From Streptomyces sp. NWU339 (GTDB lineage Bacteria > Actinomycetota > Actinomycetes > Streptomycetales > Streptomycetaceae), in assembly GCF_003143855.1 (NCBI RefSeq), contig NZ_QFRK01000007.1, forward strand, positions 176,524 to 240,523: a DNA stretch of 64,000 nucleotides, read 5' to 3'. A program made the translations under genes and the position numbers. Positions 44,591 through 53,598 of this stretch are shown here, piece after piece; position 1 is the stretch's first letter, and the number at the start of each line of letters is the position of its first letter. The notes beneath the pieces are model-generated. The model saw only the letters and a list, made by a program, of their open reading frames with translations, was not told where the DNA came from and did no database searches.

Positions 44591-46231
44591 CTACTGCGCC
44601 GGAGCGGTGGTCGGGGCCTGGGGCCGGTCCGACGGGTCCTGCTCGGCTGTGTGTTCCGTGTCCAGGGTGCGGGGAGCGCGGATGCCGGCCATGCCGATCA
44701 CGGTCACGGCCGCGGCCACCGCGGCGGCGACCCCGCACACGGTGTAGGCGAGGCCGAACCCGCTGCCCAGCGCGTCGAGGGCGATGCCCTGCGCGGCCGC
44801 TCCGGGGGCGTCCGGCGGCAGGCTGTTCACGGCGATCGGTCCGGCGGCCCGGCCGATCTCCGTGGCGGCGCCCAGCTGGTCGGGCGGCAGGTTCGCGCCG
44901 GCCAGCTTCGAGGCGAAGGTCTCGCCCGCGTGGCTGAGGGCGACCGCGCCGACGACCACCGGGCCCAGGGCGAAGCCGAGGTCGCGCAGCATGTTGGTGG
45001 TGGCGCTCGCCATGCCGGCCAGCCGTCCCGGCACGCTGTTCAGCGCGACGGCCGTGATCGAGCTGACGGCCAGTGCGAAGCCGACGCCGATGAGCAGGGT
45101 GGGCACGACGAACGGGGTCAGGCTCCGGTCGGTGACGTCCAGCCGGGCGCACAGGAACGACCCGACGGCCATCAGGCTGAAGCCGGAGGTCAGCAGCCAG
45201 TTCGGGGAGACCCGGTGGAGCAGCCGGGAGACGACCGGGATCAGGGCGAACGCCGGTCCCTGGAGCAGCAGGAAGGGGAGGGCGACGCGCAGCGGGTCCT
45301 GGTGCTGCACGGGGCCGAGCCACATGCTCGTCGCGAAGCACGCGCCGAGGAAGGCGATCATGCCGATGACCGCCACGACCGACCCCACCGCGAAGGCGCG
45401 GTCCTTGAACAGGGAGAGGTTGAGGATCGGGGACTCGGCACGGCGCTCGATCAGCAGGAAGGCGATCAGGAAGCCCGCGCCGACGGCGAACGCGCCCACG
45501 ATGTCCGGCGCGCCCCAGCCCTTCTCGGGTCCCTCCACGGCCGCGTACAGCACCAGGATGAGACCGATCGCGAAGGTGATCTGGCCCGGGACGTCGAGCC
45601 GGCGTCCCTCGGCGGCCTTCGACTCGGTGGCCAGGGCCAGCGAGAGCACCATGCTGACGAAGGCCAGCGCGACGAGGACCAGGAACGAGCCCCGCCACGA
45701 CCCGACCTTGGCGAACGCCCCGCCGATCAGGGGGGAGAGCGCCGCACCGGCCGACAGGAAGCCGCTCCACAGCGCGATGGCGCGGGCCCGCTCCAGGGCG
45801 CTGCGGGCGACGTCCGCGATCATGGTGAGTGATCCGGGGAACATGGCGCCGGCGCCGAGACCGTTCAGCGCGGCGCCGACCCACAGCCACTGCACGGTGG
45901 GTGAGACAGCCGAGACGATGCTTCCGGCGACGACGAGCGCCGCACCCGAGGCAATGAGCCTGCGGCGTCCGAACAGGTCGCCGAGGACACCGAAGGTGAA
46001 CTCGAAGACGACCACGGCGATCATGAAGGACGCCGTGATCCAGGTCAGCTGGGACCCGTGCGTGCCGAGATCCTGCTGGAAGAGTCCGTTGAGCGAGGCC
46101 GGCAGGGCGTTGGCCAACTGGGCCACGAACACCGCGGCGCTCGCGGCAGCAAGCGTGCCCGCGTAGCCCGGCTTCCGGGCGGCCCCCGCGGAAGGGCCGG
46201 GGGACGTCGTCGTCCCGTTGTTGAGCGTCAC
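44591..46231 (-). CDS. MFS drug efflux transporter (DHA2, 14 helices)
   Basis: A 546-residue major facilitator of the 14-helix DHA2 type. Motif A is GVLGDLFGRRRLIASG between helices 2 and 3 and motif C-like GSFLCARLDV occurs later. GTG at 46231 is chosen because AGGGAG lies seven bases upstream; the frame continues open another 60 codons without coding character. Divergent from a TetR gene 345 bases away, the classic drug-pump arrangement. Substrate unknown. Confidence 0.88.
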   Translation of the reverse strand: MTLNNGTTTSPGPSAGAARKPGYAGTLAAASAAVFVAQLANALPASLNGLFQQDLGTHGSQLTWITASFMIAVVVFEFTFGVLGDLFGRRRLIASGAALVVAGSIVSAVSPTVQWLWVGAALNGLGAGAMFPGSLTMIADVARSALERARAIALWSGFLSAGAALSPLIGGAFAKVGSWRGSFLVLVALAFVSMVLSLALATESKAAEGRRLDVPGQITFAIGLILVLYAAVEGPEKGWGAPDIVGAFAVGAGFLIAFLLIERRAESPILNLSLFKDRAFAVGSVVAVIGMIAFLGACFATSMWLGPVQHQDPLRVALPFLLLQGPAFALIPVVSRLLHRVSPNWLLTSGFSLMAVGSFLCARLDVTDRSLTPFVVPTLLIGVGFALAVSSITAVALNSVPGRLAGMASATTNMLRDLGFALGPVVVGAVALSHAGETFASKLAGANLPPDQLGAATEIGRAAGPIAVNSLPPDAPGAAAQGIALDALGSGFGLAYTVCGVAAAVAAAVTVIGMAGIRAPRTLDTEHTAEQDPSDRPQAPTTAPAQ

Positions 46232-46503
46232 TGCAGTCTCCCTGACTGGGATGGTGAGGCGGCCCGGCTCCTTGTGGCCGGTTCCGGTGGGTGTGACGGG
46301 GTGGGCGCGACCTGTCGGACCACGTGGTGACGTGGCGTGGAGTGGGGGGAGGGGCGCAGACCGGGCTTCCGGGAGGTGGCGAGCGAAGCGCGGTGACGGC
46401 GAGAATGGCACTAGCTTTACGCCACGTCAAGGAAATGTATGCCGCGTACGAAAAGCGATCATGAAGTAAGGGAGGCGTCGTCGAACGGGAGACCGGCGAT
46501 AGG

Positions 46504-46575
46504 ATGAGCGCCATGACCGCCCCCACGGCCGAACCGTCCACCAAGCCGTCCGGCGCCAGGAAGCGGGGGCGCTGA
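46504..46575 (+). CDS. Possible 23-residue leader ORF before tetR
   Basis: A short frame, ATG at 46504 to TGA at 46575, ending one base before the tetR ATG (TGAGATG). The product is basic at its end (KPSGARKRGR). Translation of it would couple to tetR; alternatively it is the N-terminus of a longer ancestral TetR protein lost by a frameshift. Confidence 0.35.
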   Translation: MSAMTAPTAEPSTKPSGARKRGR

Positions 46576-46576
46576 G

Positions 46577-47218
46577 ATGGCCGGGCTGCGCGAGGCGCAG
46601 AAGCGGATGACCCGCAAGCTCCTGCTGGACTCGGCACTGGAGCTGTTCCGCACCAAGGGCTACGCCGCCACCACCGTGGACGACATCGCCGCCGCGGCGG
46701 GCACCACCCGGGTGACGTTCTACGCGTACTTCCCGTCCCGCAGCGACCTGATGCGGGCACTCATCGGCGAGCTGAACGAGAAGCTCGAACGCATTGACTC
46801 ACCCGTCCACGGCTCGACCGCCCGGCGCCTGGTCGAGGTCGTCCACGACGGCAGCCGCGAGGCGATCACCGAGTGGCTGTACGGCATCTCCGGCCGCTGG
46901 GAATCGATCCGGCCCTACACGGTGGCCGCCTTCGAGGCGGCGGCGGTCGACCCGGAACTGCGCGGCCTGGTGAACGCGTGGCTGGAGGAGGCCGTCAACG
47001 ACATCGAGGAGGGCCTCGACCAGGCCGACCGCTTCCCTCCCGAGAGCCGCCACCTGCGCGGTGTGCTCGCGATGGCCCAGCTCGACCACGTGGCCCGCAC
47101 CTGGACCCCCGGCCACTGGGGCGCCGACCGCGCGTCCGTGGTCGACGTCCTGGCCGAGAGCTGGACCGGCCTGCTGGGCACCGGCGCCCCGGACGTGCCG
47201 GAAGCGCGGCGCGACTGA
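46577..47218 (+). CDS. TetR family regulator, probable repressor of the divergent pump
   Basis: A 213-residue TetR protein: DNA-binding part LLLDSALELFRTKGYAATTV and DDIAAAAGTTRVTFYAYFPS, then a ligand-binding helical domain. It is divergent from the DHA2 efflux pump, so it probably represses it and itself. Good codon bias throughout. The start could be here or be preceded by the 23-codon leader. No clear palindrome was found in the 345-base gap, part of which is AT-richer (46400-46470) and probably carries the promoters. Confidence 0.85.
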   Translation: MAGLREAQKRMTRKLLLDSALELFRTKGYAATTVDDIAAAAGTTRVTFYAYFPSRSDLMRALIGELNEKLERIDSPVHGSTARRLVEVVHDGSREAITEWLYGISGRWESIRPYTVAAFEAAAVDPELRGLVNAWLEEAVNDIEEGLDQADRFPPESRHLRGVLAMAQLDHVARTWTPGHWGADRASVVDVLAESWTGLLGTGAPDVPEARRD

Positions 47219-47248
47219 CCGCGGAGCGGGGGAGGAGCAGCCGGGCTC

Positions 47249-48025
47249 TCAGGCCGTCCCGGCCAGGTCCGTGCTCAGGGCTCGGGCCGCCGCTTGCAGG
47301 GTGCCGACCAGGAACTGCAGGTTGAGGGGGTCGTAGCGGGTGCCCGGCATGGAGATCGACAGGCCTGCCTGGACCGTTTCCCCGGCGTCACGGACCGGGA
47401 CCCCGACGGCCACCAGGCCCCGCTCGGAGCGGTTCCGGTTCACGGCGAAGCCCCCGCGGGCGATGTCCTTCAGCTCCGCGGACAATGAGTCGAGGTCCGG
47501 GCGCTCCTGGGGCCGGTCGCGGTAGTGCTCGCTCGCGTACACCTCCGCCAGCTCCTCCTCACTCAGTTCCGCGAGCAGCAGCAGGCCGCCCGTCGTCCGG
47601 TGGGCCGGGAAGACCATCCCCTCCCGGGACCCGACCCGCAGCGCCCGGTCGCACTCCACGCTGGCGATGAACCGGGCCGTGTCCCCCGTGCGGATGGTGA
47701 GGTTCGTGGTCTCGTTCAGTCGGTCCACCACCCGGTGCAGGTGGGGCAGGGCCGCCGTCCGCAGCCGGGACACCAGGGAACGCGAGTGCGTCGCCAGCTC
47801 CAGCACCGGACCCGCGTGGTAGACCCGGTTCTCGTCCCGGACCGCGAAGTCCCGGTAGACCAGCATGGCCAGCAGCCGGTGCGCGGTCGACCGGGCCACC
47901 CCGAGCCGCTCGGCGACCTGCGTGACGGTCAGCGAGCCCTCCAGCTGGAGCATCGTCGCGGCCCGCAGCGCGTGGTCGACGCTGGCGATGGCGTACGGCG
48001 GCGGCGTCTTGAGCGGCTTGTCCAC
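47249..48025 (-). CDS. IclR family regulator of the gentisate operon
   Basis: A 258-residue IclR regulator. The winged helix is VTQVAERLGVARSTAHRLLA near residues 34-53; the effector domain includes ATHSRSLVSRLRTAALPHL and NRNRSERGLVAVGVPV. GTG start with GGGAGG six bases upstream. It is divergent from the gentisate operon, and an inverted repeat lies in the shared promoter region, so it most likely controls that operon in response to an aromatic acid. Whether it activates or represses cannot be read from sequence. Confidence 0.87.
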   Translation of the reverse strand: MDKPLKTPPPYAIASVDHALRAATMLQLEGSLTVTQVAERLGVARSTAHRLLAMLVYRDFAVRDENRVYHAGPVLELATHSRSLVSRLRTAALPHLHRVVDRLNETTNLTIRTGDTARFIASVECDRALRVGSREGMVFPAHRTTGGLLLLAELSEEELAEVYASEHYRDRPQERPDLDSLSAELKDIARGGFAVNRNRSERGLVAVGVPVRDAGETVQAGLSISMPGTRYDPLNLQFLVGTLQAAARALSTDLAGTA

Positions 48026-48085
48026 GGCGAACCTCCCGGTGCGGCCCGTTCCGAATGTCGTTCCTGTTCTGCTCTCCAGAATTTA

Positions 48086-48106
48086 CATGTCCGTTCCGTG
48101 GACATG
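48086..48106. promoter_or_regulatory. Inverted repeat, IclR operator candidate
   Basis: CATGTCC-GTTCCGT-GGACATG, perfect 7-bp arms with 7-base spacer, eight bases before the dioxygenase GTG. So close to the start that binding would block transcription or sit on a near-leaderless promoter. Confidence 0.65.
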
Positions 48107-48113
48107 AAGCACA

Positions 48114-49292
48114 GTGGGAGCTGTGACCACCTCCTTCAGCACCCCCCCTGCCACGGGCTCCCCCGTCCGCCTGAGCGCTGTCAGCGCCGCGGACCAGCCC
48201 GACGTCACCCCGGCGCTCGAGGAGCTGTACCGGGGCTTCGAAAGCGAACTGCTCGTCCCGCTGTGGACCGAGATCGGCGACCTCATGCCGGCACACCCGC
48301 GCTCCCGCGCCGTACCGCACCTGTGGCGCTGGGAGCGGCTGCGGGAACTGGCCGCCCAGGCCGGTGAGATCGTCCCGGTCGGCCGGGGCGGCGAGCGGCG
48401 CGCCATCGCACTGGCCAACCCCGCCCTCGGCGGCCGCCCCTTCGCCACGCCCACCCTGTGGGCGGCCATCCAGTACCTGATGCCCGGCGAGGACGCCCCC
48501 GAGCACCGTCACACCCAGCACGCCTTCCGCTTCGTCGTCGAGGGCGAGGGCGTGTGGACGGTCGTCGGCCGCGACCCGGTGGCCATGCGGCGCGGCGACT
48601 TCCTCCCGCAGGCCGGGTGGAACATGCACGCCCACCACAACGCCACCACCGAGCCGATGGCCTGGATCGACGGTCTGGATATCCCGTTCCAGTACACCAG
48701 CGAGTCCCAGTTCTTCGAGTTCGGCCGCGACGAGATCAGCGACGCCGAGCGGATCACCCCGGACCGGTCCCGCTCCGAGCGCCTGTGGGGCCACCCGGGA
48801 CTGCGCCCGGTCGCCGCCGGCTCGGCCGCCCCCGGCACGCCCCTGCTGGCGTACCGCTGGGAGCACACCGACCGGGCGCTCACCGACCAGCTCGCCCTGG
48901 AGAAGGAAGGGTTCGACGGCACGGTCGAGCCCGGCCACGCCGCCGTCCGGTTCACCGACCCGTCCAACGGCACCGACGTGCTGCCCACCATCCGCGCCGA
49001 GGTGCACCGCGTGGCCCGCGGCGCCGAGACCGCCCCGGTGCGCGAGACCGGCTCGTCCGTCTACCAGGTCTTCGACGGCTCCGGCACCGTCACCGTCGGC
49101 GACGTGTCCTGGTCCGTGACGCGCGGCGACCTGTTCGTCGTCCCGTCCTGGCAGCCGCTCTCCGTACGCTCCGAGGCCGGTGCCACCGACTCCGACTCGG
49201 GCGCCCTGGACCTGTTCCGGTTCAGCGACTCCCCGATCTTCGAAGCCCTCCGGCTCGACCGCACCCACGTGGAAGGAACCACCCGCTCATGA
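48114..49292 (+). CDS. Gentisate 1,2-dioxygenase
   Basis: A 392-residue bicupin ring-cleaving dioxygenase. The N-terminal cupin has the iron ligands in EHRHTQHAFRFVVEGEG and a later His in WNMHAHHN; a second, degenerate cupin follows (VYQVFDGSGTVTVGDVSW). It opens gentisate to maleylpyruvate using O2 and Fe(II). Starts: GTG at 48114 or GTG at 48123; neither has an ideal ribosome site, and the operator directly upstream suggests a very short leader. Its stop overlaps the next gene (ATGA). First gene of the pathway operon. Confidence 0.88.
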   Translation: MGAVTTSFSTPPATGSPVRLSAVSAADQPDVTPALEELYRGFESELLVPLWTEIGDLMPAHPRSRAVPHLWRWERLRELAAQAGEIVPVGRGGERRAIALANPALGGRPFATPTLWAAIQYLMPGEDAPEHRHTQHAFRFVVEGEGVWTVVGRDPVAMRRGDFLPQAGWNMHAHHNATTEPMAWIDGLDIPFQYTSESQFFEFGRDEISDAERITPDRSRSERLWGHPGLRPVAAGSAAPGTPLLAYRWEHTDRALTDQLALEKEGFDGTVEPGHAAVRFTDPSNGTDVLPTIRAEVHRVARGAETAPVRETGSSVYQVFDGSGTVTVGDVSWSVTRGDLFVVPSWQPLSVRSEAGATDSDSGALDLFRFSDSPIFEALRLDRTHVEGTTRS

Positions 49293-50134
49293 AGCTCGCC
49301 ACCCTCCGTACCGACGGCACCACCAAGGCCGTCCGGCTCGACGGTGACGTCCTGGTCGACCTCGGGTTCCCCGACGTGGGCACCCTGCTCGCGCAGGACG
49401 ACTGGGCCGAGCGCGCCGCCGCCCCCGCCGACGGCGCGACGACCTACCCCGCCGAGGGCGCCGACCTCGCCCCCGTGGTCCCGCAGCCCTCCAAGGTCGT
49501 GTGCGTCGGCCTCAACTACCGCAACCACATCCAGGAGATGGGCCGGGACCTGCCCGAACACCCCACCCTGTTCGCGAAGTTCGCCGACTCCCTGATCGGC
49601 GCGGGCGACGACATCGTCCGCCCCGAGGAGACTGACCAGTTCGACTGGGAGGTCGAGCTCGCCGTCGTCGTCGGCAAGCAGGTCCGCCGCGCCAAGGGCG
49701 AGCAGGCCGAGCAGGCCATCGCCGGCTTCACCGTGCTGAACGACATCACCACGCGTGACTGGCAGTTCCGCACCCGCGAGTGGCTCCAGGGCAAGACCTG
49801 GGACTCCACCACCCCCGTCGGCCCGTACCTGGTGACCCCCGACGAGCTGCCCGGCGGCGTCCGCCCCGCGCTCGACGTCAAGCTCACCGTGGACGGCGAG
49901 GTCATGCAGTCCGACAACACCGGTGACCTGCTCTTCGACCCGGTCGCCCTGGTCGAGTACGTCTCCACGATCATCCGCCTCAACCCCGGCGACATCATCG
50001 CCACCGGCACCCCCGGCGGCGTCGGCCACGCCCGCAAGCCCGCCCGCTACCTGCTCGGCGGCGAGACCGTGGTCACCGAGGTCCAGGGCATCGGCCGGCT
50101 GGAGAACAAGGTCGTCAAGGAGAAGCAGGCCTGA
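49289..50134 (+). CDS. Fumarylacetoacetate hydrolase family, fumarylpyruvate hydrolase
   Basis: A 281-residue FAH-family hydrolase: VVCVGLNYRNHIQEMG, metal-binding acidic residues in DWEVELAVVVGK, and the C-terminal IIATGTPGGVGHARKP. In this operon it should split fumarylpyruvate into fumarate and pyruvate, the last step of the gentisate route. ATG overlaps the dioxygenase stop; its own stop overlaps the next ATG (TGATG). Direct maleylpyruvate hydrolysis is possible, but the isomerase gene next door favours fumarylpyruvate. Confidence 0.87.
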   Translation: MKLATLRTDGTTKAVRLDGDVLVDLGFPDVGTLLAQDDWAERAAAPADGATTYPAEGADLAPVVPQPSKVVCVGLNYRNHIQEMGRDLPEHPTLFAKFADSLIGAGDDIVRPEETDQFDWEVELAVVVGKQVRRAKGEQAEQAIAGFTVLNDITTRDWQFRTREWLQGKTWDSTTPVGPYLVTPDELPGGVRPALDVKLTVDGEVMQSDNTGDLLFDPVALVEYVSTIIRLNPGDIIATGTPGGVGHARKPARYLLGGETVVTEVQGIGRLENKVVKEKQA

Positions 50135-50844
50135 TGCCCCGCACGTTCGACGACGCCCGCCGCTGGGCGGAGCTCGGCACGAACCTGGTGCTCGAGGCCA
50201 CCGCCGGCTTCGACGACGAGGCCTACGACGCGCCCAGCGGCCTGCCCGGCTGGCGGCGCAGGCAGCTGGTCGCCCACGTCGCCGCCAACGCGGACGCCCT
50301 CGGCAACCTCGTGCACTGGGCCGCCACCGGCGAAGAGACCCCGATGTACGCGTCCCCCGAGGAACGGGCCGCCGGCATCGAGCGCGGCGTCGGGATGCCC
50401 GCCGCCGAACTCACCGGATGGCTGCGCCGGTCCGCCGCCGAACTCGCCGCGTCGACGGCGAAGCTCGGTGACGACCAGTGGCAGTCCCAGGTGGTGACGG
50501 CACAGGGCCGCACGGTGCCCGCCACCGAACTGCCCTGGATGCGCTCCCGCGAGGTGTGCGTCCACGCCGTCGACCTGGACACCGGCATCACCTTCGCCGA
50601 CCTGCCGGCCGACTTCCTCGCCGCGCTCTGCGACGACGTCACCGCCAAGCGCGCCAAGGCCCCCGGCCCGGCGCTGCGCCTGACGGAGACCGACACCGGA
50701 GAGGTCCGGGAACTCCCCGGCGACGGCGAACCGACCGTGCTCACCGGCCCGCTCGCCGAGATCACGGCCTACCTCACCGGGCGCAGGCACGCCCTCACCG
50801 CCCCCGACGGCGGCCCGGCACCCACCTTGGGTCCCTGGCTCTGA
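50134..50844 (+). CDS. Maleylpyruvate isomerase, mycothiol-dependent type
   Basis: A 236-residue DinB-like MDMPI protein: LPGWRRRQLVAHVAANADAL holds the metal-binding His, and REVCVHAVDLDTG the second and third ligands region. These enzymes use mycothiol, the actinobacterial thiol, to isomerise maleylpyruvate to fumarylpyruvate. ATG is fixed by the TGATG overlap. The C-terminal domain (RLTETDTGEVRELPGDGEP) is the usual SCP2-like tail. Context within the operon makes the assignment firm. Confidence 0.87.
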   Translation: MPRTFDDARRWAELGTNLVLEATAGFDDEAYDAPSGLPGWRRRQLVAHVAANADALGNLVHWAATGEETPMYASPEERAAGIERGVGMPAAELTGWLRRSAAELAASTAKLGDDQWQSQVVTAQGRTVPATELPWMRSREVCVHAVDLDTGITFADLPADFLAALCDDVTAKRAKAPGPALRLTETDTGEVRELPGDGEPTVLTGPLAEITAYLTGRRHALTAPDGGPAPTLGPWL

Positions 50845-50908
50845 CCGACGGCGCCGGATCCCGGCGCGGCCAGGCAGAGCAGGGTCCCCTGCTCAGACAG
50901 GAAAAACG

Positions 50909-52213
50909 ATGACCCCTGCAACCCCTCCCACCGAAGGCCGACCCGACGCCATCATCGTCGGCGGTGGCATCGGTGGCCTCAGCACCGCCTTCGCCCTCGC
51001 CCGGGAGGGGCTGCGCGTCCGCGTTCTCGAACGGGCCAAGGAGTTCGGCGAGGTCGGGGCCGGCCTCCAGATCGCGCCGAACTGCACCCGCATCCTCGAC
51101 GAGTACGGTCTGCTCGACGAGGCCAAGGAACTCGGCGTGGTCCCCGAGAGCATGGTCATGCGCGACGCGCTCGACTCCAACGAGCTGGTCCGCCTCGACC
51201 TGGGCGAGCTCGAGCGCCGCTACGGCTTCCCGTACATGGTCATCCACCGCAGCGACCTGCACGCGATCTTCCTGCGTGCCTGCCGGCGGGCCGGCGTGGA
51301 CCTGGTGACCGACCAGACGGTCGTCGACTACGAGAACACAGCCGACGGCGCCCGCATCACCCTGGCCGACGGCCACACCGAGGAGGCGCCGCTCGTCATC
51401 GCCGCCGACGGACTGCGCTCCGTGGCCCGGCAGAAGCTGGTCGGCGACGACGTGGTCAGCTCCGACTACGTGGCCTACCGGGCGGCCGTCCCGATCGAGC
51501 AGGTCCGGGACAACGGCATCGCCGAGAAGGACGTCACCGTCTACATCGGCCCCCGCTGCCACTTCGTCCAGTACGCGCTGCGCGGCGGCGAGATGTTCAA
51601 CCAGGTCGCCGTGTTCCAGTCGCCCAAGGCCCTCGCCGGGCAGGAGGACTGGGGCACCCCCGACGAGCTCGACGCGGCCTTCGAGGGCACCTGCGAGACC
51701 GTGGGCAAGGGCATTCCGCTGATGTGGCGGGACCGCTGGTGGCAGATGATGGACCGCGACCCGATCGACACCTGGGTGCACGGCCGCATCGCCCTGCTCG
51801 GCGACGCCGCCCACCCGCCGCTGCAGTACATGGCACAGGGCGCGATCATGGCGATCGAGGACGGCTGGGTCCTCGCCCGGCACGTCGCCCGGCTGCGCGC
51901 CGAGGGTGACGCCGACTCGGCCGTCGACTGGGAGGCCGCGCTGGCCGCGTACCAGGCGGTCCGCGTCGAGCACTGCCGCCGGGTGCTGACGACCGCCCGC
52001 GCCTGGGGCGAGCTGTGGCACCTCGACGGCACGCCGCGGCTGCAGCGCAACGCGATCATGCGTGAGATCGACCCGACCGAGTGGGCCTTCACCGACTGGG
52101 TGTACGGACCCACCGCACTGTTCCCGGACGAGGAACCCGCCATGTTCACCCCCGTCCCGCTGGCGTCGGCCCGCGTCGAGGAGAACGACCCGACAGTGAC
52201 CGCGGCGGCCTAG
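50909..52213 (+). CDS. FAD-dependent 3-hydroxybenzoate 6-hydroxylase
   Basis: A 434-residue class A flavoprotein monooxygenase. FAD-binding GGGIGGLS is near residues 17-24, the DG motif appears in IAADGLRSVARQKLVG, and GDAAHPPLQYMAQGA near residue 298 contacts FAD. By homology pattern and operon context it converts 3-hydroxybenzoate to gentisate, feeding the three enzymes upstream. 64 bases after the isomerase, with its own AGACAGGAAAAACG ribosome region. Salicylate 5-hydroxylation is a less likely alternative for this single-component type. Confidence 0.86.
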   Translation: MTPATPPTEGRPDAIIVGGGIGGLSTAFALAREGLRVRVLERAKEFGEVGAGLQIAPNCTRILDEYGLLDEAKELGVVPESMVMRDALDSNELVRLDLGELERRYGFPYMVIHRSDLHAIFLRACRRAGVDLVTDQTVVDYENTADGARITLADGHTEEAPLVIAADGLRSVARQKLVGDDVVSSDYVAYRAAVPIEQVRDNGIAEKDVTVYIGPRCHFVQYALRGGEMFNQVAVFQSPKALAGQEDWGTPDELDAAFEGTCETVGKGIPLMWRDRWWQMMDRDPIDTWVHGRIALLGDAAHPPLQYMAQGAIMAIEDGWVLARHVARLRAEGDADSAVDWEAALAAYQAVRVEHCRRVLTTARAWGELWHLDGTPRLQRNAIMREIDPTEWAFTDWVYGPTALFPDEEPAMFTPVPLASARVEENDPTVTAAA

Positions 52214-52345
52214 GGCCTGCCCGGCGGATCAGGTCGCAGGAAATCAACGGCGCTTCATCAGCGCAGGTGAGCGGGGTCTGGTGCGTCCAGCTGCAAGGCG
52301 GAGGAGGGCGTCGACGCGGAGCGTCGGCAACCGACGACAACGCCG

Positions 52346-52380
52346 CTGGGGGTCCCCCTGCTCGAAGAGCTTGGGGGAGG
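52346..52380 (+). repeat. REP-like palindromic element, intergenic copy
   Basis: Begins CTGGGGG and ends GGGGGAGG, with an internal stem TCCCCCTGCTC-GAA-GAGC..GGGGGA. The same flanks occur, with a different centre, in the terB gene on the opposite strand (55471-55509), so both belong to one repeat family. Confidence 0.7.
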
Positions 52381-52419
52381 GCGTGCCAGACCCCGCGTCT
52401 GTGGCATGATCCGCCGGAC

Positions 52420-52446
52420 AGGCCCCAGGCCCCAGGCCCCAGGCCG
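52420..52446. repeat. Tandem heptamer repeat
   Basis: Three exact AGGCCCC copies (52420-52440) and a partial fourth (AGGCCGC). Low-complexity slippage tract in the convergent gap. Confidence 0.85.
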
Positions 52447-52501
52447 CGGAAGCCGGCGCAGCCGCGCTCGCGGGTGGCACGGCCCGCTGACGACGGGAGC
52501 C

Positions 52502-52560
52502 GAGCACGAGAGCGCCGGCCGGTCCGCATGTCGCGGACCGGCCGGCGCTCTGTCGTGCTC
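52502..52560. terminator. Very long bidirectional hairpin
   Basis: 18-bp perfect stem GAGCGCCGGCCGGTCCGC (52510-52527) with its complement (52533-52550), 5-base loop. An outer 8-bp stem (GAGCACGA/TCGTGCTC, 52502-52509 and 52553-52560) extends it past a 2-base bulge. It separates the convergent hydroxylase and CNNM genes. Confidence 0.92.
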
Positions 52561-52578
52561 ACACCCGGCGGCGTGCGG

Positions 52579-53598
52579 TCAGCCCCCGGCCGGGAGCATC
52601 AGCCGGGCCAGCAGGTCGTCCAGGGTGACCAGACCGGTGAGCCGGCCCGCGTCGTCGCGGACGACCGCCAGCGTGCCCCGGCGTCGGCGCAGCACGTCGA
52701 TCGCGTCGGCGACCGTCGTGGTGTCCGTCAGCTCGGGCACCGGGCGGGCCAGCTCACGGGCGCTGGTGGCGCGACCGCGGGCACGGGCGACCAGGGCGTC
52801 GCGCGCGTGGACCGCACCGAGGACGGTGCCGCCCTCGCGGACGAGCAGCCGGGTGCGGTCGTGCGCGGTGGCCACCCGCAGCACCTCGTCGACACCCGCG
52901 TCGCCCCCGACGGAGGTGATCTTCTCGGCCGGGATCCGCAGGGCGGCGACCGGGGTGTCGGGCTCGGTCAGCGAGCGGGTGAGCAGTTGCGAGTCCGTCT
53001 TGCTGATCAGGCCGAGCCGCTCCGACTCCACCACCAGGTGGGTGAGCTGTTCCCGGTCGTGGACCGAGGCCAGCTCGTCGCGCGGGCTCACCCGGCACAT
53101 CCGTACCAGGGCGTTGCTCACCACGTTCAGCACGTGGATCAGCGGCCGGACGGCCTTCACCACCGCACGGAACGACGGGGCGAGCAGCATCGCGGAACGC
53201 TCCGGGTGGGCGATCGCCCATGACTTGGGCGCCATCTCGCCGACCACCATGTGCAGGAACACCACCACGGTCATCGCGACGGCGAACGCCACACCGTAGC
53301 TGACCGCGCTGGGCAGCCCCAGGGAGTGCAGCAGCGGGTCCAGCTGGCGCGAGATCGCGGGCTTGGAGACCGAGCCCAGACCCAGCGTGCACACCGTGAT
53401 GCCCAGCTGGGCACCGGCCAGCATGAGCGACAGCTCGCGCATTCCGGCCAGCGCGGCACCGGCGCCGCGCCGCCCCTCGGCCGCCGCCTTCTCCATCCGG
53501 TGCCGTCTGGCGGCGACCAGTGCGAACTCGGCCGCCACGAAGAACCCGCTGCCGATCAGCAGCAGCACGGTCACGAAGAGAGCCATCGGGAAACTCAT
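52579..53598 (-). CDS. CNNM/hemolysin C-type membrane protein with CBS domains
   Basis: A 339-residue protein: N-terminal DUF21/CNNM membrane domain with about four helices (VAAEFALVAARRHRM, AGAQLGITVCTLGLGS, VVGEMAPKSWAIAHP), then two CBS domains. It lacks the C-terminal CorC/HlyC domain of its neighbour. CNNM proteins export Mg2+ or other divalent cations. Its start overlaps the stop of the upstream paralogue by four bases, so the pair is translated together and may form a heteromer. Confidence 0.88.
   Translation of the reverse strand: MSFPMALFVTVLLLIGSGFFVAAEFALVAARRHRMEKAAAEGRRGAGAALAGMRELSLMLAGAQLGITVCTLGLGSVSKPAISRQLDPLLHSLGLPSAVSYGVAFAVAMTVVVFLHMVVGEMAPKSWAIAHPERSAMLLAPSFRAVVKAVRPLIHVLNVVSNALVRMCRVSPRDELASVHDREQLTHLVVESERLGLISKTDSQLLTRSLTEPDTPVAALRIPAEKITSVGGDAGVDEVLRVATAHDRTRLLVREGGTVLGAVHARDALVARARGRATSARELARPVPELTDTTTVADAIDVLRRRRGTLAVVRDDAGRLTGLVTLDDLLARLMLPAGG

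Larger units (their letters stand above)
52214..52578. other. Convergent gap with repeats and terminator
   Basis: 365 bases between convergent genes. No coding frame stands up. It holds a REP-like palindrome (52346-52380), a run of heptamers (52420-52446) and a long hairpin (52502-52560), each listed. The sequence between 52214 and 52345 shows no feature I can name. Confidence 0.6.

Noticed and set aside
52420..52446. Iteron-like origin or CRISPR-like repeat
   Set aside because: Seven-base units in a low-complexity tract between convergent genes; no replication gene nearby.
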